From: Ancylobacter crimeensis
Lineage (GTDB): Bacteria > Pseudomonadota > Alphaproteobacteria > Rhizobiales > Xanthobacteraceae
Reading direction: 5' to 3'
NCBI RefSeq assembly: GCF_023016805.1
Contig: NZ_JALKCH010000016.1
Span: 22,989-86,988, forward strand
DNA length: 64,000 nt
A program made the position numbers and the translations under genes. Positions 25,276-34,474 of this stretch are shown piece by piece (positions within the stretch are counted from its first letter, which is position 1; the number at the start of each line of letters is the position of its first letter). Under the pieces are notes generated by a model. The model did no database searches and had not been told where the DNA came from. It was given only the letters and a program-made list of their open reading frames with translations.

Positions 25276-26817
25276 ATGGCGTCCTTCGACGTGCTCATCA
25301 TCGGCGCCGGCTCGGCCGGTTCCGTGCTCGCGGCGCGGCTTTCGGAGCGGGCGGATGTACACGTCGGGCTCGTCGAGGCCGGGCAGCCGCCCGCCGATCC
25401 CGACATCGCCGATCCGCTGAAGTGGCCGTTCCTGCAAGGCCGGGCCTATGACTGGGCCTATGCCACCGTTCCGCAGGCGGGCACGGCGGGGCGGGTCCAT
25501 CCCTGGCCGCGGGGGCGCATCGTCGGGGGGTCGAGCTGCCTGCACGCGATGGCCCATGTGCGCGGCCATGCGGACGATTTCCAGCATTGGGCCGAGGTGA
25601 CCGGCAGCCGGCTCTGGTCTTACGAAGGCCTGCTGCCCGGCTTCCGGCGCAGCGAGCGCTTCTCGCGCGGGGTCGACGCCGTGCATGGCGGGCACGGGCC
25701 GCTGCCGGTGTATCTGCCTTGCGCCGAGGTGAGCCCGGTGGTGCGGGCCTATATGGATTCAGGGCTCGGCCGCGGCATTCCATGGATCGGCGAGCACAAT
25801 GGCGGCCCGCTCAACGGCGTGGCGCCGAATTCCCTCACCATCCGCGAGGGGCGGCGGGTGAGCGCGGCCGATGCGTGGCTGACCCCGGCGCTCGGCCGGC
25901 CGAACCTCACGCTCATCACCGGCGCTCTGGTGCACAGGCTCATCCTCGATGGTCGCCGCATCGTCGGCGCGCTGGTGGAGCAGGGCGGCAGGACCGCGCC
26001 GATCCATGCCGGGCTGGTTCTCCTCTGCGCCGGGGCGGTGGCGAGCCCGCTTCTGCTGATGCGCTCCGGCATCGGTCCTGAGGCGGTGCTGAAGGCCGCC
26101 GGCATCGCCTGCTGCGCGCACCGTGCCGGCGTCGGGCAGAACCTGCACGACCACCTGCTCACGGCCGGCAACGTCTATCGCGCCAGGCGCCCGGTGCCGC
26201 CCTCGAAGCTGCAGCATTCCGAATCGCTGATGTATCTGAACGCGCAGGATCCGATGCGCGCGGAGGGGGCGCCGGATGTCGTGCTCGGCTGCGTCGCTGC
26301 GCCGAGCGTGTCGGAAAGGCTGGAAGCGCCGGCCTATGGCAGCGCCTATACGCTGCTCTCCGGCGTCACCCACCCCACCTCGCGCGGGTCCCTCGCGGTG
26401 ACCGGGCCTGATCTCGCCGATGCGCCGCTGATCGACCCGGCCTATCTCTCCACCGAGAATGACCGCCGCCTCGCCCGCCGGGCGCTGGAACTGGCGCGCG
26501 AGATCGGCCATGGCGCGGCGCTGAAAGACTGGCGGGCGGAGGAAGTCCATCCCGGTCTCGACGTGCAGGATGCCGCCGGGCTGGACGCCTTCATCGCCCG
26601 CGCCGTCATCACCCATCACCACCCGGTCGGCACCTGCCGAATGGGGGCGGATGACGGCGCGGTGGTCGATGCCGAATTGCGGCTGAACGGCTTCGAGGGC
26701 GCGCATGTGGTCGACGCCTCGGTGATCCCGGCGATCACCTCGGGCCCGGTCCACGCCGCGATCCTCGCCATCGCCGAGACCTTTGCCGCGGAAATCGCCG
26801 CCCCGCTTCTGGCGTGA
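25276..26817 (+). CDS. Pyridoxine 4-oxidase-like GMC family FAD oxidoreductase
   Basis: A 513-residue GMC flavoprotein with FAD motif IIGAGSAGSVLAARLSE, GMC signature WPRGRIVGGSSCLHAM and the C-terminal block HHHPVGTCRMG. At the second catalytic position most GMC enzymes have His or Asn; here it is Pro491 in AITSGPVHAA, 44 residues after His447. As I recall, Microbacterium pyridoxine 4-oxidase has His460 and Pro504, the same pair and spacing. The enzyme oxidises pyridoxine to pyridoxal, producing H2O2. The transaminase gene 1.3 kb away makes the same product. An alcohol dehydrogenase of other specificity is less likely. Confidence 0.85.
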   Translation: MASFDVLIIGAGSAGSVLAARLSERADVHVGLVEAGQPPADPDIADPLKWPFLQGRAYDWAYATVPQAGTAGRVHPWPRGRIVGGSSCLHAMAHVRGHADDFQHWAEVTGSRLWSYEGLLPGFRRSERFSRGVDAVHGGHGPLPVYLPCAEVSPVVRAYMDSGLGRGIPWIGEHNGGPLNGVAPNSLTIREGRRVSAADAWLTPALGRPNLTLITGALVHRLILDGRRIVGALVEQGGRTAPIHAGLVLLCAGAVASPLLLMRSGIGPEAVLKAAGIACCAHRAGVGQNLHDHLLTAGNVYRARRPVPPSKLQHSESLMYLNAQDPMRAEGAPDVVLGCVAAPSVSERLEAPAYGSAYTLLSGVTHPTSRGSLAVTGPDLADAPLIDPAYLSTENDRRLARRALELAREIGHGAALKDWRAEEVHPGLDVQDAAGLDAFIARAVITHHHPVGTCRMGADDGAVVDAELRLNGFEGAHVVDASVIPAITSGPVHAAILAIAETFAAEIAAPLLA

Positions 26818-26820
26818 GGT

Positions 26821-27606
26821 TCAACCCTTCTTCTTCGACAGATCGTGGGCATGGGCCTCGATGGCGTCGAGGGCGCCGTCCACCGCGTCGAACCAGCCCT
26901 GTTCGGTGAGGTAACCGCGTCCGCGCCAATTGAGGCCGCCGGGCGTCTCGTGATGGGCGGGATCGACGCTTTCGCCATGGGCGAGCGCATCGAGCCCGAT
27001 GGCGGCGAGCCCGGCGAACATGGCGCGCACATAGGCCTCGGCCATGGCGGGGCTCATGCCGCGCGATCCCAGCCAGCCGATCATGCGATTCTGCATGGCA
27101 TAATGGGTCGACATCATCGCGCTGGCGATGCCCATATTGCCGAGGTCGGCCTCTCTCTGCGCCACCACCAGGGTGCCGAGGCCGCCGAACAGCTCCTCCA
27201 CGACAGGATCGGCGGGGTAGATCGCGATGGGCCCCTGCCGCAGCCGGATCGGCGGCAGCGGGATGACCCGCGCCACCCGGCTCGCAGGCGCCACCGCCTC
27301 CACGACGCGGGCATGGGCGACGCCGGCGAGGAAGGTGACCACCACCTGATCGGCGCGGAAGGGCAGGCCGGCGACCACCTCGAGCTGCGAAGGCAGCACG
27401 CCGAGGAAGACGACATCGGCATTCTCGACCACCTCCTCATTGCTGGAGGCGCGCGTCACATTGGCATGGCGCTCGGCAAGGCCGCGCGAAACCGCCTCGG
27501 ACCGCGGCGAGACCAGAATGTCGGTGCGCTCGCCATGGGTGTGCTGCAGACCGTCGATGACGGCGGCGGCCAGCGTGCCGGTGCCGACGAAACCCAAACG
27601 CAACAT
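26821..27606 (-). CDS. ProC-like NAD(P)-binding oxidoreductase
   Basis: The protein has 261 residues. The Rossmann segment is LGFVGTGTLAAAVIDGL, followed by VVFLGVLPSQ and a C-terminal helical domain in the style of pyrroline-5-carboxylate reductases (AMFAGLAAIGLDAL, then HETPGGLNWRGRGYLTEQGW). The HETPGGLN motif resembles the HPGGMT-like loop of ProC. It may reduce a cyclic imine or act on a pathway intermediate; true proline synthesis is not implied by the context. It is convergent with the pyridoxine oxidase, whose stop lies four bases away. Confidence 0.8.
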   Translation of the reverse strand: MLRLGFVGTGTLAAAVIDGLQHTHGERTDILVSPRSEAVSRGLAERHANVTRASSNEEVVENADVVFLGVLPSQLEVVAGLPFRADQVVVTFLAGVAHARVVEAVAPASRVARVIPLPPIRLRQGPIAIYPADPVVEELFGGLGTLVVAQREADLGNMGIASAMMSTHYAMQNRMIGWLGSRGMSPAMAEAYVRAMFAGLAAIGLDALAHGESVDPAHHETPGGLNWRGRGYLTEQGWFDAVDGALDAIEAHAHDLSKKKG

Positions 27607-27700
27607 GAAAGATCCTGTCCTGCGAAAAGGGGAAAAGTCCCTGTAGCCTGCCGGCGGGCCGGTGTCAGGCGGGTTGGCATCGGGTGCGCCGAAGCGCGGC

Positions 27701-28687
27701 TCAGCCGCTTTCCCGCCCCTCGAAGCCGATCCAGCTCCGGAACTCGGCCACCGCCGGCTTTTCCGAGAAGTCGGGGCTGGTGAGCACGTAGAAGGCCGAG
27801 CCGGTTTCGATTTCGAGATCGAAGGGCCGCACGAGGCGGCCGGCCTTGAGGTCGCTTTCCGCCAGAAGCGGGCTCGCCAGCGCGACGCCCTGTCCCTGCA
27901 CGGCGGCATCCAGCATCAGGCCGGCATCGTTGAAATAGAGCGTCTCCTCGAAAGCGAGGCCGCCCACGCCGGCGGCGGCGAGCCATGCCCCCCAATAGCT
28001 GCCGCTCACCACCTGCAGGAGCGTGTGGTGCACGATGTCGCCCGGCCGTGCCAGCGGCGGGCCCTCGCGCAGCAAGGCGGGGCTGCACACCGGGAACAGC
28101 CGGTCGGGCGCCAGCATCTCCACCCGCGCGTTCGGCCACACGCCGTTGCCCCAGCGGATGGCGACGTCGATGTCCTGCCGGTCGAAATCAACCGGGTCGC
28201 TGGAGGCGAGCAGCGTCACTTTCACCTGCGGCTGGAGCTGCATGAAGCGCTTCAGCCGCGGCACCAGCCAGCGCGAGGCGATGGAGGGCGGCGCGTTCAC
28301 GCACAGCACCACGGGTGCCTTGGGATCGACGATCCGCTCGCAGGCCCGCACCAGCAGCGCCATGGATTCGCCGACCGCGCTGGCGAGCGCGGTGCCCTCG
28401 CGGGTCAGCTCCACCCGGCGCGGCATGCGGCGGAACAGGCGGACCTCCAGCAGTTCCTCCAATTGCCGGATCTGCTGGCTCACCGCCGACTGGGTGACGC
28501 ACAGCTCCTCGGCGGCGGTGGTGAAATTGCCGTGACGGGCGGCGGCGTCGAAAACGCGGAACAGGTTCAGCGGCGGCAGGCGGGTGGGCCGGCGGATGGC
28601 GGGCGCGGCGAGCGGGACGGCCGCCCGCACCGGCGGGTCAGCGGTGCCGGTCGCGGGAAAGAGCGGCTCGTCGGTGAGCTTGGTCAT
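27701..28687 (-). CDS. LysR family transcriptional regulator (GcvA-like)
   Basis: A 328-residue regulator. The helix-turn-helix (residues about 40-95) reads FRVFDAAARHGNFTTAAEELCVTQSAVSQQIRQLEE, followed by a two-lobe effector domain with DVAIRWGNGVWP. It carries an N-terminal extension of about 35 residues. Its ATG overlaps the stop of the LLM monooxygenase by one base, so it lies in the same minus-strand transcript. It probably responds to a substrate of the LLM/SDR genes. Confidence 0.88.
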   Translation of the reverse strand: MTKLTDEPLFPATGTADPPVRAAVPLAAPAIRRPTRLPPLNLFRVFDAAARHGNFTTAAEELCVTQSAVSQQIRQLEELLEVRLFRRMPRRVELTREGTALASAVGESMALLVRACERIVDPKAPVVLCVNAPPSIASRWLVPRLKRFMQLQPQVKVTLLASSDPVDFDRQDIDVAIRWGNGVWPNARVEMLAPDRLFPVCSPALLREGPPLARPGDIVHHTLLQVVSGSYWGAWLAAAGVGGLAFEETLYFNDAGLMLDAAVQGQGVALASPLLAESDLKAGRLVRPFDLEIETGSAFYVLTSPDFSEKPAVAEFRSWIGFEGRESG

Positions 28688-29760
28688 CAGGCCGCGTCCT
28701 GCAGGGAGCCGTCCCGCAGCTCGACCAGACCTTCGAGCTGGGGAATGACATCGCAGCCGAAACGCTCCAGCGAGGCAAGCGTCTCGCGTCGGCCGATGCC
28801 GGCGAAGCCCATGAAACAGGACAGGTGCGAGGGCTGCAGCGCCTCGATCTCCTCGGCCAGCTTTTCCGCGCAGTAATCGGCCGGGCCGATCACGGCGTTG
28901 TCGAGAAAGTCGTCGAGCGGGGGCTCGTCGTTCAGCGGCATCAGCCGCAGGAAGGGGCCGTCCTTGGACGGGTGGGCGGTGGAGAGCGGCACCGCGGCGC
29001 GGGCGAGGTTGCGCACGCATTGCGCGGCGTGGCGCGCATCCACCGGATCGTCGGTCACGTAGATGTAGCGCTGCACCGCGAGCGGCATGGTCCCGGCATC
29101 GCCGCCCGCCGTTTGCCAGCGCCCGGCGATGGTCTCGCGGAACGCCACCGCCTCGGCAAGCCCGCGATGGCCGAAGCTCATGAAGGGCGTGTCGCCGTTC
29201 TTCGCCATGCGGGCGAGGATGTCGGGATGCGAGCTCGCGACGAACACCTCCGGCATGGCGAGGCCGAAGGGGCGCATGGACAGCTCGGTGCGCGGAATCG
29301 AGAACATCTCCCCGGAATAGTCGACGATGCCGGAGGTGAGACCCTGTTCGAGGATGTCCCAGGTCTCCAGCATCTTCTTGTGCCGGTATTCGGGATCGAC
29401 CCGGAAACGGTCGAACTCATAGGGCTGGTAGCCGCAGCCGAGGCCCAGCACCAGCCGCCCGCGGGTCAGCAGGTCGGCGAAGGCGGCCTCCTGCACGAGC
29501 CGCAGCGGCTCGTAGAAGGGCAGCGCCAGCACCGCCGGGCCGAGGCGGATGCGGGTGGTTTCCGCCGCGACGTGGGAGACCATGAGCAGCGAGGACGGGC
29601 AGATCGAATGGTTGGTGAAATGGTGCTCGGCGAACCACGCGACGTCGAAGCCGAAATCCTCCGCCATGCGCACGATGTCCACCGTGGTGCGCAGCACCGA
29701 GGCCGGCGAAGTGTTGCGGTCGTAGAGGCCCATCAGGTTGAAAAGGCCGAGCTTGGTCAT
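28687..29760 (-). CDS. LLM class flavin-dependent (luciferase-like) monooxygenase A
   Basis: A 357-residue TIM-barrel monooxygenase that uses reduced FMN from a partner reductase. Markers are the N-terminal LGLFNLMGLYDR, DVAWFAEHHFTNHSICPSSLL and GRLVLGLGCGYQPYEFDRF. GAGGGCGTC precedes the ATG at 29760. It is divergent from an SDR followed by a clear paralogue (FAEHHFTNYSVCISPL), so the two may have related substrates. LLM enzymes include RutA and pyridine ring-opening PyrA, which makes ring oxygenation a fair guess; nothing in the sequence fixes it. Confidence 0.88.
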   Translation of the reverse strand: MTKLGLFNLMGLYDRNTSPASVLRTTVDIVRMAEDFGFDVAWFAEHHFTNHSICPSSLLMVSHVAAETTRIRLGPAVLALPFYEPLRLVQEAAFADLLTRGRLVLGLGCGYQPYEFDRFRVDPEYRHKKMLETWDILEQGLTSGIVDYSGEMFSIPRTELSMRPFGLAMPEVFVASSHPDILARMAKNGDTPFMSFGHRGLAEAVAFRETIAGRWQTAGGDAGTMPLAVQRYIYVTDDPVDARHAAQCVRNLARAAVPLSTAHPSKDGPFLRLMPLNDEPPLDDFLDNAVIGPADYCAEKLAEEIEALQPSHLSCFMGFAGIGRRETLASLERFGCDVIPQLEGLVELRDGSLQDAA

Positions 29761-30103
29761 GACGCCCTCATCGTCGCGGCCGGGACGACGTACATGCGTC
29801 GCGGCACTGCGGGCGCCGGCCGCCCGCGACATGAGCCGTGCAACATCCGCCCGCCTGGACGTTACGGGCACCATCAAGGGGTGCGCACGCCTCTGGCGCG
29901 AACATAGAAAGGCGGGCAGTGCGGAGCAAATTAGCTGTTCTTATGCGTGGCCAAGCCCAGCTTGCCAGCACCGGCGAGAGGTATTCCAGCTTATCGGCAC
30001 AGTAGAATTGATCGTTTGTCCTTCTCCCGTCCGGACGGAACACTCAGGGGCACACGGCGTCCACCCCCTGCGAGGCGCCGGTCTGGACCAGAGCGGAGCC
30101 GTC
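29761..30103. promoter_or_regulatory. Divergent promoter region between LLM monooxygenase A and the SDR
   Basis: A 343-base gap without a supported gene. The middle (about 29920-30020) is AT-richer and should carry both promoters. I could not find a convincing paired -35/-10 or a palindrome. The LysR regulator of the leftward operon is the likely binder. Confidence 0.4.
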
Positions 30104-30835
30104 ATGAAGGACCACACCATCATCGTCACCGGCGGGGGCAGCGGTCTCGGCCGCGCCATCTGCCTCGGCCTCGCCGATGCCGGCGCGCAGGTCGCGGTCA
30201 TCGAGATCGACAAGGCCGGTGCCGATGCCGTCGTCGCTGAGATCACGCAGAAGGGCGGCAAGGCCTTCGCGGTGATCGGCGACATCACCACCCGGGCGAG
30301 CGCCAAGGCGCTGGTCGACGAGGTGGCGACGGCCGCCGGGCGCATCCATGGCCTGTGCAACTGCGCCGGCGTCTATCCGCGCAAGCCGATCCTCGACATC
30401 TCCGATGCCGACTGGGACTTCTCCTTCTCGGTGAATGTGCGCGGCCTCTATGACGTCTCCGTCGCCGCGATCGCCCACATGCAGCAGGCCGGCGGCGGAC
30501 GCATCGTCAACATCGCCTCGATCGACGCGCTGAAGGCGCACCCGAAGAACGCGCATTACGCCGCGATGAAGGCGGCTGTGGTGAGCCTCACCAAGAGCAT
30601 GGCGCTGGCGGTGGCGCCCGACAACATCCTGATCAACGGCGTGGCCCCGGCCGGTATCGCCACAGAGAAGGCCAAGGCCGCTGGCTTCCTGCCCGAACTC
30701 GCCGCCCAGACCGCGCTCGGCCGCGCCGCCGAGCCGGAGGATGTCGCCGACGTGGTGGTGTTCCTGCTCTCGGAGAAGAACCGCTACATGGTCGGCGAAA
30801 CCGTCGCCATCTCGGGCGGATACTTCATCGCGTAG
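30104..30835 (+). CDS. Short-chain dehydrogenase/reductase (candidate pyridoxal 4-dehydrogenase)
   Basis: A 243-residue classical SDR with NAD(P) motif TGGGSGLG and catalytic Ser139, Tyr152 and Lys156 (NIASI, then HYAAMK). CNCAGVYPR is the NNAG equivalent. In M. loti the step after PPAT and pyridoxine oxidase, pyridoxal to 4-pyridoxolactone, is done by an SDR, so this gene is a positional candidate. Sequence similarity to that enzyme is not obvious from memory. The LLM monooxygenase B gene follows after 69 bases. The SDR at 38264 is the other candidate. Confidence 0.88.
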   Translation: MKDHTIIVTGGGSGLGRAICLGLADAGAQVAVIEIDKAGADAVVAEITQKGGKAFAVIGDITTRASAKALVDEVATAAGRIHGLCNCAGVYPRKPILDISDADWDFSFSVNVRGLYDVSVAAIAHMQQAGGGRIVNIASIDALKAHPKNAHYAAMKAAVVSLTKSMALAVAPDNILINGVAPAGIATEKAKAAGFLPELAAQTALGRAAEPEDVADVVVFLLSEKNRYMVGETVAISGGYFIA

Positions 30836-30904
30836 GCAATCGACTTTGGCCTCGAAGTCATCCCGCGCGCCGCGCTGTCATTCTTTCAATCATCGGATCG
30901 GACA

Positions 30905-31987
30905 ATGCATTTCGGTATCTTCAACCTCATGGGGCTGCGCGACAATCCCGGCGGTACCGCCGGAGTGATCGAGAACACCCGCACCCTGGTGAAACTCGCC
31001 GAGGATATCGGCTTCGAGATCGCCTGGTTCGCCGAGCACCACTTCACCAACTATTCGGTGTGCATCTCGCCGCTGATGATGGCCGCCCACATGGCGGGCC
31101 AGACCAGCCGCATCAAGCTCGGCGCCGGCGTGGTGGTGCTGCCGCTCTATCATCCGCTGCGGGTGGCGCAGGAGATCGGCTTCCTCGACCAGATGAGCGG
31201 CGGGCGCGCCGTGCTCGGGGTGGGCACCGGCTACCAGGCCTATGAGTTCGAGCGCTACGGCGCCGAGGTGGCGAAGAAGACCGAGATCTTCATGGAATAC
31301 TGGCAGGTGGTGGAGCAGGCCCTGACCGAGGGCCGGGCGAAGCTGGACGGCCAGTTCATCACCGTGCCGGAGACGGTGTTCACCGTGCGCCCGGTGCAGA
31401 AGCCGCTGCCGCAGATCTACTGCACCTCGCCCCACCCGCCGATCATGAAGGCGATCGCGAAGTTCGGCGGCATCCCCTTCATCACCGCCGGCTGGAAGGG
31501 CACCGAGGCGCTGTTCGGCATCGCCGAGCAGGTGCGCGGGGCCTGGGTGAAGGCCGGCAATGACGGCCCCTCCATGCCGGTCGCACTGCAGCAATACATC
31601 CACGTCACCGACAGCGCGTCGGAGGCGATGGAGGCGGCCGAGCGCGCCCGCTATGTGGGGCGCATGGTGCACGGCCTGCGCAGCAACGTGCTGACGCTGG
31701 ACGGCTCCTTCGTCGTGGCCGCCCCGATCCCGGACGAGCCGCCGCTCGAGACCTTCCGCGACAACCTGCTGATCGGCGATCCCCATCTCGTCGCCGAGAA
31801 GCTGGTGCGCGAGATCCGCACCCTCAACCCGCAGCACTACAACTGTTTCTTCCAGTTCGGCGACATGCCGGTGGAGCGCGCCCGCCGCTCGCTGGAGCGC
31901 TTCGGCGCCGAGGTGCTCCCGCTGGTCGAGCGCGAGGTCGGCCCGCTTTCGGCCATCGGTACACCGGTTCCCGCCGCCGCCGAATGA
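30905..31987 (+). CDS. LLM class flavin-dependent (luciferase-like) monooxygenase B
   Basis: A 360-residue paralogue of monooxygenase A with the same N-terminal FGIFNLMGLRD and FAEHHFTNYSVCISPLMM, and GVGTGYQAYEFERYG. It needs FMNH2 from a separate reductase; the only flavin reductase in this part of the window is at 37704-38249, at the end of the next operon on the same strand. A hairpin follows the gene. It may form a heteromeric pair with A, as LuxA/LuxB do, or act on a different intermediate. Confidence 0.88.
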   Translation: MHFGIFNLMGLRDNPGGTAGVIENTRTLVKLAEDIGFEIAWFAEHHFTNYSVCISPLMMAAHMAGQTSRIKLGAGVVVLPLYHPLRVAQEIGFLDQMSGGRAVLGVGTGYQAYEFERYGAEVAKKTEIFMEYWQVVEQALTEGRAKLDGQFITVPETVFTVRPVQKPLPQIYCTSPHPPIMKAIAKFGGIPFITAGWKGTEALFGIAEQVRGAWVKAGNDGPSMPVALQQYIHVTDSASEAMEAAERARYVGRMVHGLRSNVLTLDGSFVVAAPIPDEPPLETFRDNLLIGDPHLVAEKLVREIRTLNPQHYNCFFQFGDMPVERARRSLERFGAEVLPLVEREVGPLSAIGTPVPAAAE

Positions 31988-32003
31988 AGCGACCCGCGCA
32001 GAG

Positions 32004-32037
32004 GGGCGGCGCCGGGAACCCCCGTCCGGCGCCGCCC
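32004..32037 (+). terminator. GC-rich hairpin after LLM monooxygenase B
   Basis: A perfect 12-bp stem (32004-32015 with 32026-32037) with a ten-base loop, 17 bases after the stop. No T-run follows. It separates the SDR-LLM transcript from the Liv-type importer operon. Confidence 0.6.
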
Positions 32038-32132
32038 GCCCGTCACATCCGCCGTGCCTGAAGTCTTCCGCCTTCCTGACTGAACGACGCGGCCGCCAAA
32101 GGCCGCGCGCCAACCAACCAGAGGACGACACG

Positions 32133-33368
32133 ATGAAGACGAAACTCCTGTACGCCGCGAGCCTCGCCGCGCTGCTGATGGCGGCGCCCGGCGCGCGCGC
32201 CGAGACGGTGGGCCCGGTCACCGATGCCCTGGGCGTGGTGAAGATCGGCAAGGGGCAGCCGGTGGTGATCGGCGGTTATTCCTCCCAGTCGGGCGGCGAC
32301 ACCAATCAGGGCATCGACGAGCTGCGCGGCTCGGAAATCGCGATCAGGGATTTCGGCGGCGCCGTGCTGGGCCATCCGGTGAAGCTTGCCGGCGAAGACG
32401 CGCAGTGCACCGCCGAGGGCGGCCAGACCGCCGCCACCAAGCTCGCCGGCAACAAGCAGGTCGTCGTGGTGCTGGGCCCGAGCTGCTCGTCCGGCGCGCG
32501 CGCCGGCGCTCCGATCCTGTGGCGTGCCGGCATCTCCAGCGTGGCCATCGGCGCGACCGCTCCCGCACTCACCGCGCCGGACCGGCCGGATGGCTTCAAG
32601 GGCTTCCTGCGCGTGGTGCCGAACGACCTGAAGAGCGCCGCCTTCACCGTGAAATACGCGGTGGAGAAGCTCGGCGTGAAGAACGTCGCCACCATCCATG
32701 ACGGCAGCCCCTATACCGAGCAACTGGTGCGCGCCTTCGAGAAGGACTTCACCGCGAAGGGCGGCACCATCGTCGCGAGCGAGGCGATCTCGCCCACCGA
32801 CACCGATCTGCGCCCGGTGCTGACGCGCATCGCCGCCAAGAAGCCGGAGATCATCTTCACCCCGGTCTTCACCTCCTCGGTCGGCTTCCTGCTCCGCCAG
32901 AAGGACGAGGTCTCCGGCCTCGCCGACACCAAGGTCATCGGCGGCGAGGGCGTGTTCAGCGCCAATGTCATCGAGGCGGCGGGGCCGAAAGTGGTCGGTT
33001 TCCGCATCGTGGCGCCCTCGACCGACCTGTTCTCGGACAAGTTCCCGGCCTTCGTGAAGGCCTTCACCGAGGAATATGGCGAGGCGCCGATCGGCGGCTT
33101 CTCGGCCTATGGTCACGACGCCGCGACGCTTGCGCTCACCGCCATCAAGGCGGTCGGCAAGAGCGACGACGAAGGCAACCTCTATATCGGCCGGCAGGCG
33201 CTGCACGAGGCGCTGATGGCGACCAAGGACCTGCCGGGCCTGACCGGCGCGCTGACCTGCGATGCGAACGGGGATTGCGGCGCGGCGACCTATGCGATCT
33301 GGGAGTTCAACAGCGACGACCAGTCGAGCTTCGCCCCCGGCACCAACCCCAAGCGCATCTTCCCGTGA
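32133..33368 (+). CDS. Branched-chain amino acid-type ABC transporter substrate-binding protein
   Basis: A 411-residue periplasmic binding protein of the LivJ/AmiC (Peripla_BP_6) family with a signal peptide cleaved near GARAETV. The mature part has two lobes; LGPSCSSGARAGAPI and IGATAPALTAPDR line the expected ligand cleft. Its ribosome-binding site, AGAGGACGACACG, precedes the ATG. Members of this family often carry aromatic or heterocyclic carboxylates when located in catabolic clusters, which suits this context. The stop overlaps the LivH start (GTGA). Confidence 0.9.
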   Translation: MKTKLLYAASLAALLMAAPGARAETVGPVTDALGVVKIGKGQPVVIGGYSSQSGGDTNQGIDELRGSEIAIRDFGGAVLGHPVKLAGEDAQCTAEGGQTAATKLAGNKQVVVVLGPSCSSGARAGAPILWRAGISSVAIGATAPALTAPDRPDGFKGFLRVVPNDLKSAAFTVKYAVEKLGVKNVATIHDGSPYTEQLVRAFEKDFTAKGGTIVASEAISPTDTDLRPVLTRIAAKKPEIIFTPVFTSSVGFLLRQKDEVSGLADTKVIGGEGVFSANVIEAAGPKVVGFRIVAPSTDLFSDKFPAFVKAFTEEYGEAPIGGFSAYGHDAATLALTAIKAVGKSDDEGNLYIGRQALHEALMATKDLPGLTGALTCDANGDCGAATYAIWEFNSDDQSSFAPGTNPKRIFP

Positions 33369-34462
33369 GCGAGACCGCGCGCTCCGCGACGGAGCCCGGC
33401 GTGTTTGCGGAATGGCTGCGGCGGTCGACCTGGGTCGACTTCATCCTGCTCGCCATCCGCATCGGCGTCGCGGCGCTCGTCCTGGTGGGTCTTGCCGGCG
33501 GCCTTGCCGCCGGCACCTACTCCGCCGCCGACTTCGTGTCCTTCACGATGTTCGGCCTCACCATCGGCAGCATCTATGCGCTCATCGCGCTCGGCTACAC
33601 CATGGTCTACGGCATCCTGCGCATGATCAACTTCGCCCATGGCGACGTGATGATGGTGGGGTCCTTCGCCGGGCTGTTCGCGGCCGGCGGGCTCAACGAT
33701 GCCGGCGTGCTCGGGGCCTTCCCGCTGCTGGCGCTGCCGCTGGTGCTGGCGGCGGGCATGGCGGCGGGGGCGCTGGTCTCCATCGCCATCGAGCGGATCG
33801 CGTACCGGCCCTTCCTGCATGTACGTTCGCTGGCGCCGCTGATCTGCGCCATCGGCATGTCGTTCATCCTGCAATATGCGGCGCGCGGCCTGTTCGGCAC
33901 GCGCAACCGGGCCTATCCGGGCTTCGGCTGGATGGAGGGCACGGTCTCCTTCGCCGGGCTCACCATCCCGATCCCGCAGGTGGTCGCCTTCGTCGCGGCG
34001 CTCATCGTGCTGGCCGGGCTGCTCGCGGTGGTGCGACTCACCCGGCTCGGCAAGGCGATGCGCGCGGTGGCGGAGGATCGCGACGCGGCGGCCCTCGTCG
34101 GCATCGACGTCACCGCCGTCATCGTCGCCACATTTGCGATCGGCGGAGCGATGGCCGGGGTCGCCGGGGTGCTCTACGCCCTCGTCTTCAAGCAGATCAC
34201 CGTCTTCATGGGGTTCTTCCTCGGGGTGAAGGGCTTCGCCGCGGCGATCCTCGGCGGCATCGGCAATCTGGGCGGCGCGCTGCTCGGCGGGCTGGTTCTG
34301 GGGCTCGCCGAGGCGCTCGGCCCGGCGCTGATCCTGGAAGGCTACCACCTGCCGGCGCCCTACCAGCTCAAGGACGTGATCGGCTACGGCATGCTGGTGA
34401 TGATCCTGATCTTCCGTCCGCAGGGCCTGCTCGGCGAGCGGCTTGCCGCCAAGCGCGCATAA
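33365..34462 (+). CDS. livH: Branched-chain amino acid-type ABC permease (LivH-like)
   Basis: A 365-residue inner-membrane permease. The start is the GTG at 33365, coupled to the binding-protein stop. Typical LivH features are TIGSIYALIALGYTMVYGILRMINFAHGD near residue 65, RLGKAMRAVAEDRDAAALVGID near residue 230 and the AILGGIGNLGGALLGG loop. It has an N-terminal extension of about 50 residues with an extra hydrophobic segment compared with the usual ~300-residue LivH. Confidence 0.9.
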   Translation: MSETARSATEPGVFAEWLRRSTWVDFILLAIRIGVAALVLVGLAGGLAAGTYSAADFVSFTMFGLTIGSIYALIALGYTMVYGILRMINFAHGDVMMVGSFAGLFAAGGLNDAGVLGAFPLLALPLVLAAGMAAGALVSIAIERIAYRPFLHVRSLAPLICAIGMSFILQYAARGLFGTRNRAYPGFGWMEGTVSFAGLTIPIPQVVAFVAALIVLAGLLAVVRLTRLGKAMRAVAEDRDAAALVGIDVTAVIVATFAIGGAMAGVAGVLYALVFKQITVFMGFFLGVKGFAAAILGGIGNLGGALLGGLVLGLAEALGPALILEGYHLPAPYQLKDVIGYGMLVMILIFRPQGLLGERLAAKRA

Positions 34463-34474
34463 GGGGAGGAAGCG

